Shown here: piece after piece, positions 1-6,985 of the stretch | Position numbering within the stretch: position 1 is the first letter of the stretch | How the letters are laid out: each line of letters opens with the position of its first letter | Notes under the pieces: generated by a model | Seen by the model: only the letters and a program-made list of their open reading frames with translations | What the model was told of the DNA's origin: nothing | Database searches by the model: none | Assembly: GCA_041751795.1 (NCBI GenBank) | Contig: JBGSWU010000262.1 | Coordinates: forward strand, 1 to 8,552 | Reading direction: 5' to 3' | Length of the DNA: 8,552 bases | DNA from: JBBECJ01 sp041751795 | Lineage (GTDB): Bacteria; Chloroflexota; Chloroflexia; Thermomicrobiales; CFX8 | Program-made: the position numbers and the translations under genes

Positions 1-47
1 GCGTGTGCTTCTCTATCGTTTCAACCACGTTCACTCCGTTCCACTAA

Positions 48-1139
48 TCGTACTCCGATTCGTGGAACGGAGATATCCGAATGCACTACTGGAACGAACC
101 AGCGGGGATCGCAGCATCTGCACTATTCGAGTGCGTGGTCAGAATACGACGGGAGGACGAACAGGACAACGATACTTATGCTATGGAGAGATTATCGATT
201 TCAACGGAGATAATGGAGGCAGTAGAGCGTGGCGTTGATAGCGGATGGGGAGGTATCGAGCTCCGCTTCGGCATTGGTGCAAATCTTGCCATCGTTGAGG
301 GGCTTTATGAAGGTTGGCTCGAACAACATATCAGTCGGTTGCTTCCCAGCACGGATGGTCCTACAGCCACTACCGAGTGGCGCGCATTCTGGAGTGGCTA
401 TTTCTGGAATCCACGTGTTTATGACTCATTTCTGGTTACGTTACGCCCATACTACGAACAACTCGTGAGCCTCGTTTATTCCGAAATAGGATTATTTGAG
501 GGAGACAATGCGAGCACAAACCGACTCATTGAGCACATCGCAGTAGGACGTATCCGTGAGCTGGATGGATTCGGAACCGATGGATTACTGGGTGTTGTAA
601 CTGCGAATGCCACGGACGATGTACTTGCTGACCTCGTTGGGTTCTTTAGGCACGAACTCGACGCTGCCAGGAAGCGAAGTGACGCACAGTGGCTCAATAG
701 GGTCTGGAATGCATTTAACGAATATTGGATTCGTCGCACCCGTGAATTCCGATCGCCAGACTTTCCGGAACACTTCCTTGAAGAAGCTAGCGCGTTCATC
801 GGTTGCACATCCTTTTCGCCAGTTTCGCTGCGAGAGATGGTTGTTCAAATCACCACGTCTGTACGGTTTGCCGATCGAACACTGGACTTTGAAGAACTGA
901 TCGAATGGCTGATTCCGATGGTCTCCGACGACGCCAAGATCGTGCTAGAAGTTGCCGATGCGATCGCTAACCGATTGACTGCTCCCGATACGTTTTCGTT
1001 TGTCCCACGGAACTACCGAAAACTCATTGAAACTCTTCACCAGGTCCACGACTCATCGATTGAGCCGAGACTAGTCCTCGTCGTTGACCGATTACTTCAC
1101 CAAAGGCAGTTCGATCTACGCGACGCCATTCTCGACTAG
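48..1139 (+). CDS. Hypothetical protein, probable C-terminal part of a larger helical (defence-like?) protein
   Basis: Open in frame 3 from just after a TAA at 45-47 to a TAG at 1137-1139. The first ATG is at 81 and gives 352 residues, with a plausible GGAG at 69-72 eight bases upstream. The reading frame stays open upstream of this ATG to the TAA. The protein is acidic and helical, with many aromatic residues and no signal peptide or membrane segment. Near the start it has a WNEPAG segment (about residues 4-9), then an EWRAFWSGYFWNP stretch (about 98-110), a long Leu/Tyr-rich helix, and a WLNRVWNAFNEYWIRR stretch in the middle. From memory, this order of motifs resembles C-terminal helical scaffolds of large defence proteins such as SIR2 proteins with DUF4020. 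I see no catalytic motif. Such proteins usually carry an N-terminal enzymatic domain, absent here, so this may be a degraded remnant. The family call is weak; that the frame is protein-coding is fairly safe. Confidence 0.55.
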   Translation, partial: SYSDSWNGDIRMHYWNEPAGIAASALFECVVRIRREDEQDNDTYAMERLSISTEIMEAVERGVDSGWGGIELRFGIGANLAIVEGLYEGWLEQHISRLLPSTDGPTATTEWRAFWSGYFWNPRVYDSFLVTLRPYYEQLVSLVYSEIGLFEGDNASTNRLIEHIAVGRIRELDGFGTDGLLGVVTANATDDVLADLVGFFRHELDAARKRSDAQWLNRVWNAFNEYWIRRTREFRSPDFPEHFLEEASAFIGCTSFSPVSLREMVVQITTSVRFADRTLDFEELIEWLIPMVSDDAKIVLEVADAIANRLTAPDTFSFVPRNYRKLIETLHQVHDSSIEPRLVLVVDRLLHQRQFDLRDAILD

Positions 1140-1321
1140 GACGATCCAAACACTTCACTGTGAGCCGAAGGTTGTCCGAGGAATCGGCGCAAACTTCCGC
1201 TACTGCGTTCTTCTCTATGTACGCGGCGCCAGCGTCAAACACTCGTACGCTAGAGGAACATTCGTGACCAAAACGTGACCAATCGACCTCAGATCAAAGC
1301 CAGTCGGCCGCGTTTTCCGCG
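1140..1321. other. Convergent intergenic gap
   Basis: This stretch separates the rightward left-end gene from the end of the leftward ABC operon. I find no convincing gene, tRNA or strong terminator. It contains a 9-base direct repeat at 1263-1282 and a very short CGCG hairpin at 1309-1321 (4-bp arms, 5-base loop) just beyond the ABC stop codon. The hairpin is too weak to call a terminator. Confidence 0.5.
1263..1282. repeat. Two 9-base direct repeats, 11-base period
   Basis: CGTGACCAA occurs at 1263-1271 and again at 1274-1282, separated by AC. The 11-base period places both copies on roughly the same face of the helix, as in some paired protein-binding sites. It lies in a convergent gap with no promoter that I can see, so it may be coincidental. 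Confidence 0.4.
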
Positions 1322-3136
1322 TCAGTCCGCGGCTTCCTCGGTGTCGCTTCGGAATTGCATGGTGTAGAGGTTGTAGTACATCCCGCGCCGGTCGAGAAGT
1401 TCCTCGTGACTGCCGATCTCGACGATTCGGCCCTGATCCATGACGACAACACGGTTCGATTCGCGGATCGTCGACCGCCGGTGGGCGATGATGAACGAAG
1501 TGCGGCCAGCAAGCAGGCGGCGGAGTGCTGCCTGGATGACGAGTTCGGTTTCCGTGTCCACACTCGACGTCGCCTCGTCAAGAATGATGATTCTCGGATC
1601 GGCGATCAGTGCTCGGGCGAATGACAGGAGTTGACGCTGTCCGACGGACAACGTTGCACCCCGTTCGTGAACCTCGGCATCATAGCCGCCGTTCAGCTTC
1701 ATGATGAAATCATGGGCGCCGACTGCTTTGGCCGCTTCGACGATTTCGTCATTGGTGGCGTCAGGACGAGCGAAGCGGATGTTCTCGCGAATCGTGCCCG
1801 CGAACAGGAACGTGTCCTGCAGGACGACACCGAGTTGCGAACGAAGTGACTGCTGGGTCACGTCTCGAACATCGTAATCATCGACCCGAATCGCGCCATC
1901 CCAGACATCATAGAAGCGAGAAATGAGGTTGATCATTGAGGTCTTGCCTGCGCCGGTTTCGCCGACGAAAGCGATCGCTTCGCCAGGTGCGACATCCAGT
2001 GACACGTCGTGGAGAATCTCTTTGTCGTCGTAGCCAAACCGAACGTGGTCGAATTCAACCCGGCCCTGGATTCGCGGTAGTACCACAGCGTCGGACTTGT
2101 CCTCAATCTCGATATCTATGTCAAGAATGTCGAAGATTCTCTCGCCGGCTGCCATCGCAGCCTGCATCGTGTTGTAGCCCTGGGACAGGTGGTTGATCGG
2201 TTCGTAGAAACGGCCAATCAGCGCGACGAAGAAGACGAGTTCTCCAATCGTGAATGCGTCAGGACCGAGAACGAAACGACCTCCGACGAACAGAACGATT
2301 GCCGTCGCCAGTGCCTCGACAAAGGTCACAAATGGAAAGAGGAGTGCCGAGAGACGCGCTGCGCCGATGTTGGCGTCGAGATTGTCGTCGTTGATCGTTC
2401 GAAACTGGCCGCGATTGATCGGCTCGCGAGTAAAAGACTGGATGACACGAACTCCAGCGATGTTTTCGGCGAGAAAAGCGTTGACCCGCGCAATCGTGAT
2501 TCGTGTCTGCCGATAAGTGACGATCGCTCGTCTGCGCCAGAAGATCATCAGGACGATCATGATTGGAAGCACGGCGAACGCCAGAAGTGCGAGCTGTGCG
2601 TTTGTCACCCACATCAGGATGATAATGCCGATCAAAATTGCGAACTGTGAAAGGATCTCGATCAGACCATCGGTAAAGAGTTGGTCGATCACTGAGACAT
2701 CGTTTTGCAAGCGCGACATGATCGAGCCAACGCCGCGACGGTCAATGTATCGAATACCGACGCGTTGAATGTGTCGGAACATTGCCGAGCGAAGATCGAA
2801 CACGATCTTCTGCCCCAGCCGGGACATGACAAACAGTTCCCGGTTACGACCGACGAAGCGGAGCGCGATAACACCGAGAAACGTCAGGGCGATCATGTCC
2901 AGCGCGCGAGATCCGGTCAGACCGAAGTACGATCGACCCTCCTCGCGATTCACGATGTCGACCGCCAATCCAAAGAGGAACGGGACCGAAAGATCGAGCA
3001 CGGTCGTGGCAAGAATCAGGAGCAGGACGAACCAGGCGTCTTTCCTATAGGGCCGCGCCTGCGCGATCAGCCGACCGGCAACCCGGCTGTCGTACGCTTT
3101 TCCTAACAGATCGTCTGGATCCGCCGCAGTCCGCAT
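1322..3136 (-). CDS. ABC exporter half-transporter, catalytically canonical subunit
   Basis: A 604-residue type IV (ABCB-like) half-transporter. The N-terminal membrane domain has about six membrane segments (from about residues 35, 80, 155, 180, 260 and 285) and is followed by a nucleotide-binding domain from about 357. The ATPase motifs are complete: A-loop Tyr369, Walker A GETGAGKT (392-399), Q-loop Gln440, Walker B ILDE with catalytic Glu521, D-loop SSVD (524-527) and H-loop His552. The signature motif is LSVGQ (496-500) instead of LSGGQ. It is downstream of, and in the same direction as, a partner half-transporter whose own ATPase site is degenerate, with only 18 bases between them, so the two are almost certainly co-transcribed and form a heterodimer that exports a drug, lipid or peptide. 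The substrate cannot be read from sequence. The ATG at 3136 is chosen because its N-terminus fits the family; no strong Shine-Dalgarno is visible, so translational coupling is likely. Confidence 0.96.
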   Translation of the reverse strand: MRTAADPDDLLGKAYDSRVAGRLIAQARPYRKDAWFVLLLILATTVLDLSVPFLFGLAVDIVNREEGRSYFGLTGSRALDMIALTFLGVIALRFVGRNRELFVMSRLGQKIVFDLRSAMFRHIQRVGIRYIDRRGVGSIMSRLQNDVSVIDQLFTDGLIEILSQFAILIGIIILMWVTNAQLALLAFAVLPIMIVLMIFWRRRAIVTYRQTRITIARVNAFLAENIAGVRVIQSFTREPINRGQFRTINDDNLDANIGAARLSALLFPFVTFVEALATAIVLFVGGRFVLGPDAFTIGELVFFVALIGRFYEPINHLSQGYNTMQAAMAAGERIFDILDIDIEIEDKSDAVVLPRIQGRVEFDHVRFGYDDKEILHDVSLDVAPGEAIAFVGETGAGKTSMINLISRFYDVWDGAIRVDDYDVRDVTQQSLRSQLGVVLQDTFLFAGTIRENIRFARPDATNDEIVEAAKAVGAHDFIMKLNGGYDAEVHERGATLSVGQRQLLSFARALIADPRIIILDEATSSVDTETELVIQAALRRLLAGRTSFIIAHRRSTIRESNRVVVMDQGRIVEIGSHEELLDRRGMYYNLYTMQFRSDTEEAAD

Positions 3137-3154
3137 TGTGGTTCGCCATTGTGC

Positions 3155-4906
3155 CTAGTCGGCAGCCTGGGCGAGTTCCTCCTGATTCTTCAGTTGCAGT
3201 TCGTAGAGTCGCGAGTAGACCCCGCCTTGCTCGATCAGTGACAGGTGTGTTCCACGCTCGACGACATTACCCTCTTCGAGGACAAGGATCTCGTTCGCAT
3301 CTTTCAACGTGGAAACCCGCTGAGCGATGATGAATGTCGTTCGGCCTTCCATCGCGTTCTTCAGTGCCTGCTGGATATCCCATTCAGTCTCGGTGTCGAC
3401 ACTCGATGTCGCATCATCAAGTACGAGAACACGAGGATCGCTACAGAGCGCTCGTGCGATGGCGACGCGTTGACGCTGCCCCCCCGAAAGCGAGATTCCC
3501 CGCTCTCCAAGTTTTGTTTCGTACCCATCCGGCATCGCGGAAATGAAATCGTGTGCTTTCGCCATCCGCGCTGCCCGTTCGACTTGTACGTCGGACGCGT
3601 CCGGATTTCCGAAAGCAATGTTGTCTCTGATTGTCGATGAGAATAGAAAGGTCTCCTGCATAACGAACCCGACATTCCGACGCAGTGCGGCGAGCTTCAG
3701 ATTGCGAATGTCAATACCGTCGAAGGTAATCCGCCCGGACGACGCATCGTAGAATCGTGCGACGAGCGACGTTAGAGAGCTCTTACCACTTCCCGTCATC
3801 CCGATCAGACCGACAACTTCTCCAGGTTTAACCTCGAGACTGACGTTGCGGAGCGCGGGACGAGGAGCGTGAGGGAACGTGAACGTGACATCTTCAAGTC
3901 GAATTTCGCCACGCGGATTCTCAAGATCAACCGCATCTTTTGAATCGCGGATGATCGGTCGGCTGTCGATCACTTCGAATATTCGTTCTCCGGAAGCGAT
4001 TGCTCGCGCAACCGAGTTCATGATCCAGCCGAGTTGTCGAATCGGCATCGCGAGGAGCGTCAGATAAATGTTGAACGTGACAAGCGTTCCGACTGAGATC
4101 GACCCGTTAAGAACCTGTCGGCCACCGTACCAAAGCACCGCTAACAACGACACACCAGAAATGAAGTGCATCAAAGGAAAGAAGAACGAGTAGTAGCGGA
4201 TCGCATCCATCTGCCTTGTGAACAACGAGCGGATCGATCGATCGAACTTATCGACCTCATCGTCTTCACGAGCGAAGACTCGTACAACACGGGTGCCCGC
4301 CAGATTCTCCTGGAGAACGCTCGACATTTCGCCGAACTCCTGTTGGACTCTAGCGAACATCGGTCTGACATGCGTCGAAAAGTAAACCGATGTCCAGACG
4401 AGCACTGGCATGACCGCGAGAGAAATCAGCGCCAGCGTCACATGTTCCCTGATCAGGATGCCAGTGACGATGATAAGGATGACTCCACTATAGATCGCCA
4501 TTCGCAACGAAAACATCATGAAACGACGGATCGCGTTCACGTCCTCCGTCGCCCTCGACATCAGCTGTCCCGATTGGGATGTGTCGAAGAACGAGAAGGA
4601 CAATGTCAGCATGTGCTCGTAAAGTTGTCGGCGGGTGTCGGTCGCTACACGTTCGGCCAACGCCTGGAACAGGAATGTCCTTATATAGGTAAAGCCTGCC
4701 TGAATCGCCGTGGCGCCGATGATCAGGAACGCACCGGTCAGAAGTACGTCACGGTTGTCGGCTGAAATCCCGTCGTCGATCACCCAGCCGATTAACAGTG
4801 GCACGGACAACTGAGCTGCGACTGCGATAAACAAACTGACATACGCGATGACCAGCGTCACGCGGTACGGACGGAGAAATCCGATTATTCGCCAGATGAT
4901 TCGCAC
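3155..4906 (-). CDS. ABC exporter half-transporter, degenerate-site subunit
   Basis: A six-helix membrane domain followed by an ABC ATPase domain. Numbering from the upstream ATG at 4945 (596 residues): A-loop Phe357, Walker A GMTGSGKS (382-389), Q-loop Gln430, a perfect LSGGQ signature (486-490), and Walker B LVLDD (507-511). Here the catalytic Glu is Asp511 and the H-loop His is Gln542. The same pair of changes is known in TM287 of the Thermotoga TM287/288 exporter. The preferred start is GTG 4906 (583 residues): the protein then begins VRIIWRIIGFLRPY, as is usual, and an AGGGGGG tract lies six bases upstream. An extended -10 promoter at 4952-4960 would start the transcript near 4945, making that ATG usable only on an almost leaderless mRNA. 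This is the first gene of the exporter operon and is divergent from the helix-turn-helix gene. Confidence 0.95.
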   Translation of the reverse strand: MRIIWRIIGFLRPYRVTLVIAYVSLFIAVAAQLSVPLLIGWVIDDGISADNRDVLLTGAFLIIGATAIQAGFTYIRTFLFQALAERVATDTRRQLYEHMLTLSFSFFDTSQSGQLMSRATEDVNAIRRFMMFSLRMAIYSGVILIIVTGILIREHVTLALISLAVMPVLVWTSVYFSTHVRPMFARVQQEFGEMSSVLQENLAGTRVVRVFAREDDEVDKFDRSIRSLFTRQMDAIRYYSFFFPLMHFISGVSLLAVLWYGGRQVLNGSISVGTLVTFNIYLTLLAMPIRQLGWIMNSVARAIASGERIFEVIDSRPIIRDSKDAVDLENPRGEIRLEDVTFTFPHAPRPALRNVSLEVKPGEVVGLIGMTGSGKSSLTSLVARFYDASSGRITFDGIDIRNLKLAALRRNVGFVMQETFLFSSTIRDNIAFGNPDASDVQVERAARMAKAHDFISAMPDGYETKLGERGISLSGGQRQRVAIARALCSDPRVLVLDDATSSVDTETEWDIQQALKNAMEGRTTFIIAQRVSTLKDANEILVLEEGNVVERGTHLSLIEQGGVYSRLYELQLKNQEELAQAAD

Positions 4907-4951
4907 GTGTCGCCCCCCTGCCGGACCCAGCCAAGCCCGGAGCATCCGTTC

Positions 4952-4960
4952 AGTATAGCA
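4952..4960 (-). promoter_or_regulatory. Extended -10 promoter of the ABC exporter operon
   Basis: On the minus strand the sequence reads TGCTATACT, a TGn extension followed by a near-consensus -10 hexamer (TATACT at 4957-4952). No good -35 hexamer lies 16-19 bases upstream, which fits an extended -10 promoter. Transcription would begin near 4945, leaving a leader of about 40 bases before the GTG at 4906. Confidence 0.55.
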
Positions 4961-4998
4961 TGCCTAGTAGCCCGGACTTTCAGAGACCACTACTGGTT

Positions 4999-5024
4999 GT
5001 ACGCCGCGTACGAATACGGGTATT
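4999..5024. promoter_or_regulatory. Two adjacent palindromes, candidate operators
   Basis: GTACGC-C-GCGTAC at 4999-5011 is a perfect inverted repeat with 6-base arms. One base further on, AATAC-GG-GTATT at 5013-5024 is a second perfect inverted repeat with 5-base arms. Both lie between the leftward promoter (4952-4960) and the -35 of the rightward promoter (5039-5044), where a regulator could act on both. Binding by the neighbouring helix-turn-helix protein is inference only. Confidence 0.45.
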
Positions 5025-5038
5025 TCTTGCGAAAACGA

Positions 5039-5068
5039 TTGACGGGAGCCGAGAAGTGCAGATACAAT
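5039..5068 (+). promoter_or_regulatory. Sigma-70-like promoter of the helix-turn-helix gene
   Basis: TTGACG (5039-5044) and TACAAT (5063-5068) are separated by 18 bases; each differs from consensus at one position. The expected transcription start is near 5075, about 40 bases ahead of the chosen start codon. The promoter rules out long-upstream start codons for the following gene, such as the in-frame ATG at 4907. Confidence 0.65.
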
Positions 5069-5104
5069 GTGATCGTACAGGGGGAACACACCGTGCGCCG
5101 TGCG

Positions 5105-5111
5105 AAAGGAG
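5105..5111 (+). promoter_or_regulatory. Shine-Dalgarno deciding the helix-turn-helix gene start
   Basis: AAAGGAG lies five bases before GTG 5117. The competing GTG 5093 has AGGGGGAA (5079-5086) at six bases, which pairs less well with the 16S rRNA end. Both lie downstream of the promoter, so either could be used. Confidence 0.5.
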
Positions 5112-5116
5112 CTGGC

Positions 5117-5650
5117 GTGGAGGCCGAACGACACGAGTATCAGGAAACTATCGACGAGGCCTTACGTATCGTTTATAGCCACCATCATCGGCTGGTCACG
5201 AAGCTCTTTCCAGATGCTGAACGACCGTTGAACATGGAGGCGCTTCGATCCGGACCGCTTGGCCGCGACCTGCGAAAGCTGGCCGCACTTGCTCGCGGTG
5301 AGATCCGTGAACAAAAGGAACTCGTTCTCGAACGCATCGAGACGGTTCTGCAATTACTGTTCTGGCCGCCGATGGCCGATGACTACACTGTCCCACGGTC
5401 GTTCTGGGAAACGCCATTGGGGCGGCTGATGTCTATGGCAAAGTACCGCGCGTATGAGCCATCGGAACTCGTTTCGATCGGTACTGCTGCGCAGAAGCTC
5501 GGCGTCACTCGTCCAACAATTTATCGCTGGATGGACGAACGTCATCTGGGCTACGTCCGGGACGAGATGTCGGGCAGGACATTCGTTGTTCAGCGCGACG
5601 TCGACTCACTGCTCAACGATTCTCAGGCGAGCGGATTCCCATCGGCCTGA
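5117..5650 (+). CDS. Excisionase/MerR-like helix-turn-helix protein, probable transcriptional regulator
   Basis: A 177-residue soluble protein. Residues 1-80 are charged and predominantly helical, followed by a hydrophobic VLQLLFWPP segment (77-85) that is probably a buried helix rather than a membrane span. The C-terminus carries a helix-turn-helix (about 119-141, IGTAAQKLGVTRPTIYRWMD) with a short wing-like stretch ending FVVQRDVDSLL. This is typical of excisionase/HTH_17 and MerR-like DNA-binding modules. Phage excisionases are usually under 100 residues, so a regulator is more likely than a recombination factor, and no integrase is nearby. The GTG at 5117 is chosen for its AAAGGAG at 5105-5111, five bases away. 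GTG 5093 (185 residues), preceded by AGGGGGAA, is an alternative. It is divergent from the ABC operon with two palindromes between, which suggests control of the exporter. I do not recognise the N-terminal domain. Confidence 0.8.
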   Translation: MEAERHEYQETIDEALRIVYSHHHRLVTKLFPDAERPLNMEALRSGPLGRDLRKLAALARGEIREQKELVLERIETVLQLLFWPPMADDYTVPRSFWETPLGRLMSMAKYRAYEPSELVSIGTAAQKLGVTRPTIYRWMDERHLGYVRDEMSGRTFVVQRDVDSLLNDSQASGFPSA

Positions 5651-5684
5651 CTCGAATCAGGAACACACGCGATCCTTTCGTCAT

Positions 5685-5706
5685 CGGGGCACCGCACGGT
5701 GCCCCG
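5685..5706. terminator. Perfect GC-rich hairpin between convergent genes
   Basis: CGGGGCACC (5685-5693), loop GCAC (5694-5697), GGTGCCCCG (5698-5706): a perfect 9-bp stem with a 4-base loop. It sits 35 bases past the helix-turn-helix gene stop and about 80 bases past the alr stop, so it could serve transcripts arriving from both sides. Neither strand has a proper U-tract after the stem, so it is not a classic intrinsic terminator. It may act as an RNA 3' end stabiliser or a U-tract-independent terminator. Confidence 0.55.
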
Positions 5707-5785
5707 AAGTCGTATCCGGCGGATTCAGCGCGATCGGGCGGTTAGCAATCTTCGGAGGCCGGTCACAGTTCCGTGTTGATCTCCC

Positions 5786-6985
5786 CTATGTTTTCACCCT
5801 GCCCCGTTCGCCATGTAGCAGTAACTCCCACGCGACTGGTTCTCCATCACGGAGATACAAACGAGGCACTCGAGCCATTACTCTCGTTGCCACTTCATAG
5901 TTCACAGTTCCGATCATTCGCGCTATGTCATCGAATGTCATCTCGCCCGTTGATCCATCACCCAGGATAAGAACATCGTCCCCTTCCTGAACAGCATCAA
6001 CAACCGCGACGACCGTCTGGTCCATGCAGACACTTCCACGAATCGGGGCGCGTCCATCTCGAACGACGAACCAACCTTGGTTCCGCAGCCGCCGCGGAAG
6101 TCCATCGGCGTACCCAACCGGGACTGCCGCGATCGATTCATCAGAATCCGCGACATACGTCTGCCCATACGACACACCCGCTCCGGTCAGTAAAGTCCCG
6201 CGGCGGGACACGCTCGAGCGGAGCGACAAGACAGGCTGAAACCGCTCATCGACAGGCACAGCCTCCGATGGCGACAGACCGAATGTCGCAATACCAGCGC
6301 GGACGAGGTTCGTTCCCTCCGTCTGGCCTGTTAGGATGGCAGCGCTATTCGACGTGTGGACGAGAGACGGTCGAAGACCTCGATCTTCCAGCGTCCTTAC
6401 TGCAGTCCAAAACCGATCGATTTGGCGCTGCGTCGGAGCGGGATCCGTCTCGTCAGCCGACGAGAAATGAGTGAACACTCCTTCGACAGCGACTCTCTGG
6501 TGAGATGACAAACGATCTATCGCATCTGCAATCTCGTTGGCAGCGAAGCCGTAGCGATTCATGCCAGTGTCCACTTTGACGTGAACTCGAGCAACACCAC
6601 CCAGTTCCAACGCAGCGAAGAGGCCATCTATCGCCTGTATCGAGCCCACCGTAAGCATCAGATCGTGTTGTAGTGCAGCGGCAATCTGCCCTACCGCAGG
6701 TGGACCAATTAACAATATCGGACCGGACATGCCTGCCTTACGCAGATACACGCCTTCATCGATTCGGGCTACCCCCAGCATCTGAGCACCAGCTTGAATC
6801 GCCGCGCAACCACACTCAACGGCGCCGTGCCCGTACGCGTCAGCCTTCACGACCGCCATGACACCCACGTCATCTCCGACAATTGACTGCACAACCTGAA
6901 TGTTGCGGGCGTATGCGTCAAGATCCACGATCGCATGGGTTGCGGAGCGAATCTGCGCGACTCGGTCATCGAACGTCACCGTCAT
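5786..6985 (-). CDS. alr: Alanine racemase
   Basis: A cytoplasmic, PLP-dependent enzyme interconverting L- and D-alanine, supplying D-Ala for peptidoglycan. At 399 residues it is slightly longer than the usual 360-390. Visible motifs: the PLP-binding lysine in AVVKADAYGHG (Lys47), the MNRYGF stretch (142-147), HTSNSAA (210-216), Arg229 in VRAGIATFG (the arginine facing the pyridine nitrogen), catalytic Tyr273 in GVSYGQTY, GYADG (291-295), Met321-Asp322 in the CMDQ motif, and Tyr363 in NYEVATRV. The fold is therefore complete: an N-terminal TIM barrel and a C-terminal beta domain. A small deviation is Phe where most homologues have Tyr in the GIAxYG motif. The ATG at 6985 directly follows the TAG of the CBS gene and has GGAG six bases upstream, indicating translational coupling as the last gene of the operon. 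Confidence 0.97.
   Translation of the reverse strand: MTVTFDDRVAQIRSATHAIVDLDAYARNIQVVQSIVGDDVGVMAVVKADAYGHGAVECGCAAIQAGAQMLGVARIDEGVYLRKAGMSGPILLIGPPAVGQIAAALQHDLMLTVGSIQAIDGLFAALELGGVARVHVKVDTGMNRYGFAANEIADAIDRLSSHQRVAVEGVFTHFSSADETDPAPTQRQIDRFWTAVRTLEDRGLRPSLVHTSNSAAILTGQTEGTNLVRAGIATFGLSPSEAVPVDERFQPVLSLRSSVSRRGTLLTGAGVSYGQTYVADSDESIAAVPVGYADGLPRRLRNQGWFVVRDGRAPIRGSVCMDQTVVAVVDAVQEGDDVLILGDGSTGEMTFDDIARMIGTVNYEVATRVMARVPRLYLRDGEPVAWELLLHGERGRVKT

Noticed and set aside
5..238. Frame-2 open stretch overlapping the start of the left-end gene
   Set aside because: It could be the end of an upstream gene or a frame-shifted upstream part of the same gene, but it shows no recognisable motif and its tail overlaps the better-supported frame 3 reading. 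It cannot be supported without sequence to the left.
1309..1321. CGCG-TTTTC-CGCG hairpin after the ABC operon as a terminator
   Set aside because: Only a 4-bp stem with no U-tract in the leftward direction; too weak to call.
2189..2650. Open frame of 153 codons on the plus strand across the second ABC gene
   Set aside because: Antisense to the ABC membrane domain; its composition is charged, Cys-rich and unlike a folded protein, with no ribosome-binding site.
4166..4765. Long open frame (199 codons) on the plus strand across the degenerate-site ABC gene
   Set aside because: It lies wholly antisense to conserved membrane-domain coding sequence, and its translation is low-complexity and very rich in Arg, His, Asp and Gln, as expected of a shadow frame.
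4907..5116. N-terminal extension of the helix-turn-helix protein back to ATG 4907
   Set aside because: A good -35/-10 promoter lies inside this stretch, downstream of that ATG, and better start codons with ribosome-binding sites follow at 5093 and 5117.
5117..5650. Prophage or integrative element indicated by an excisionase-like protein
   Set aside because: No integrase, attachment-site repeat, tRNA or phage gene is visible, and the protein is much longer than phage excisionases.
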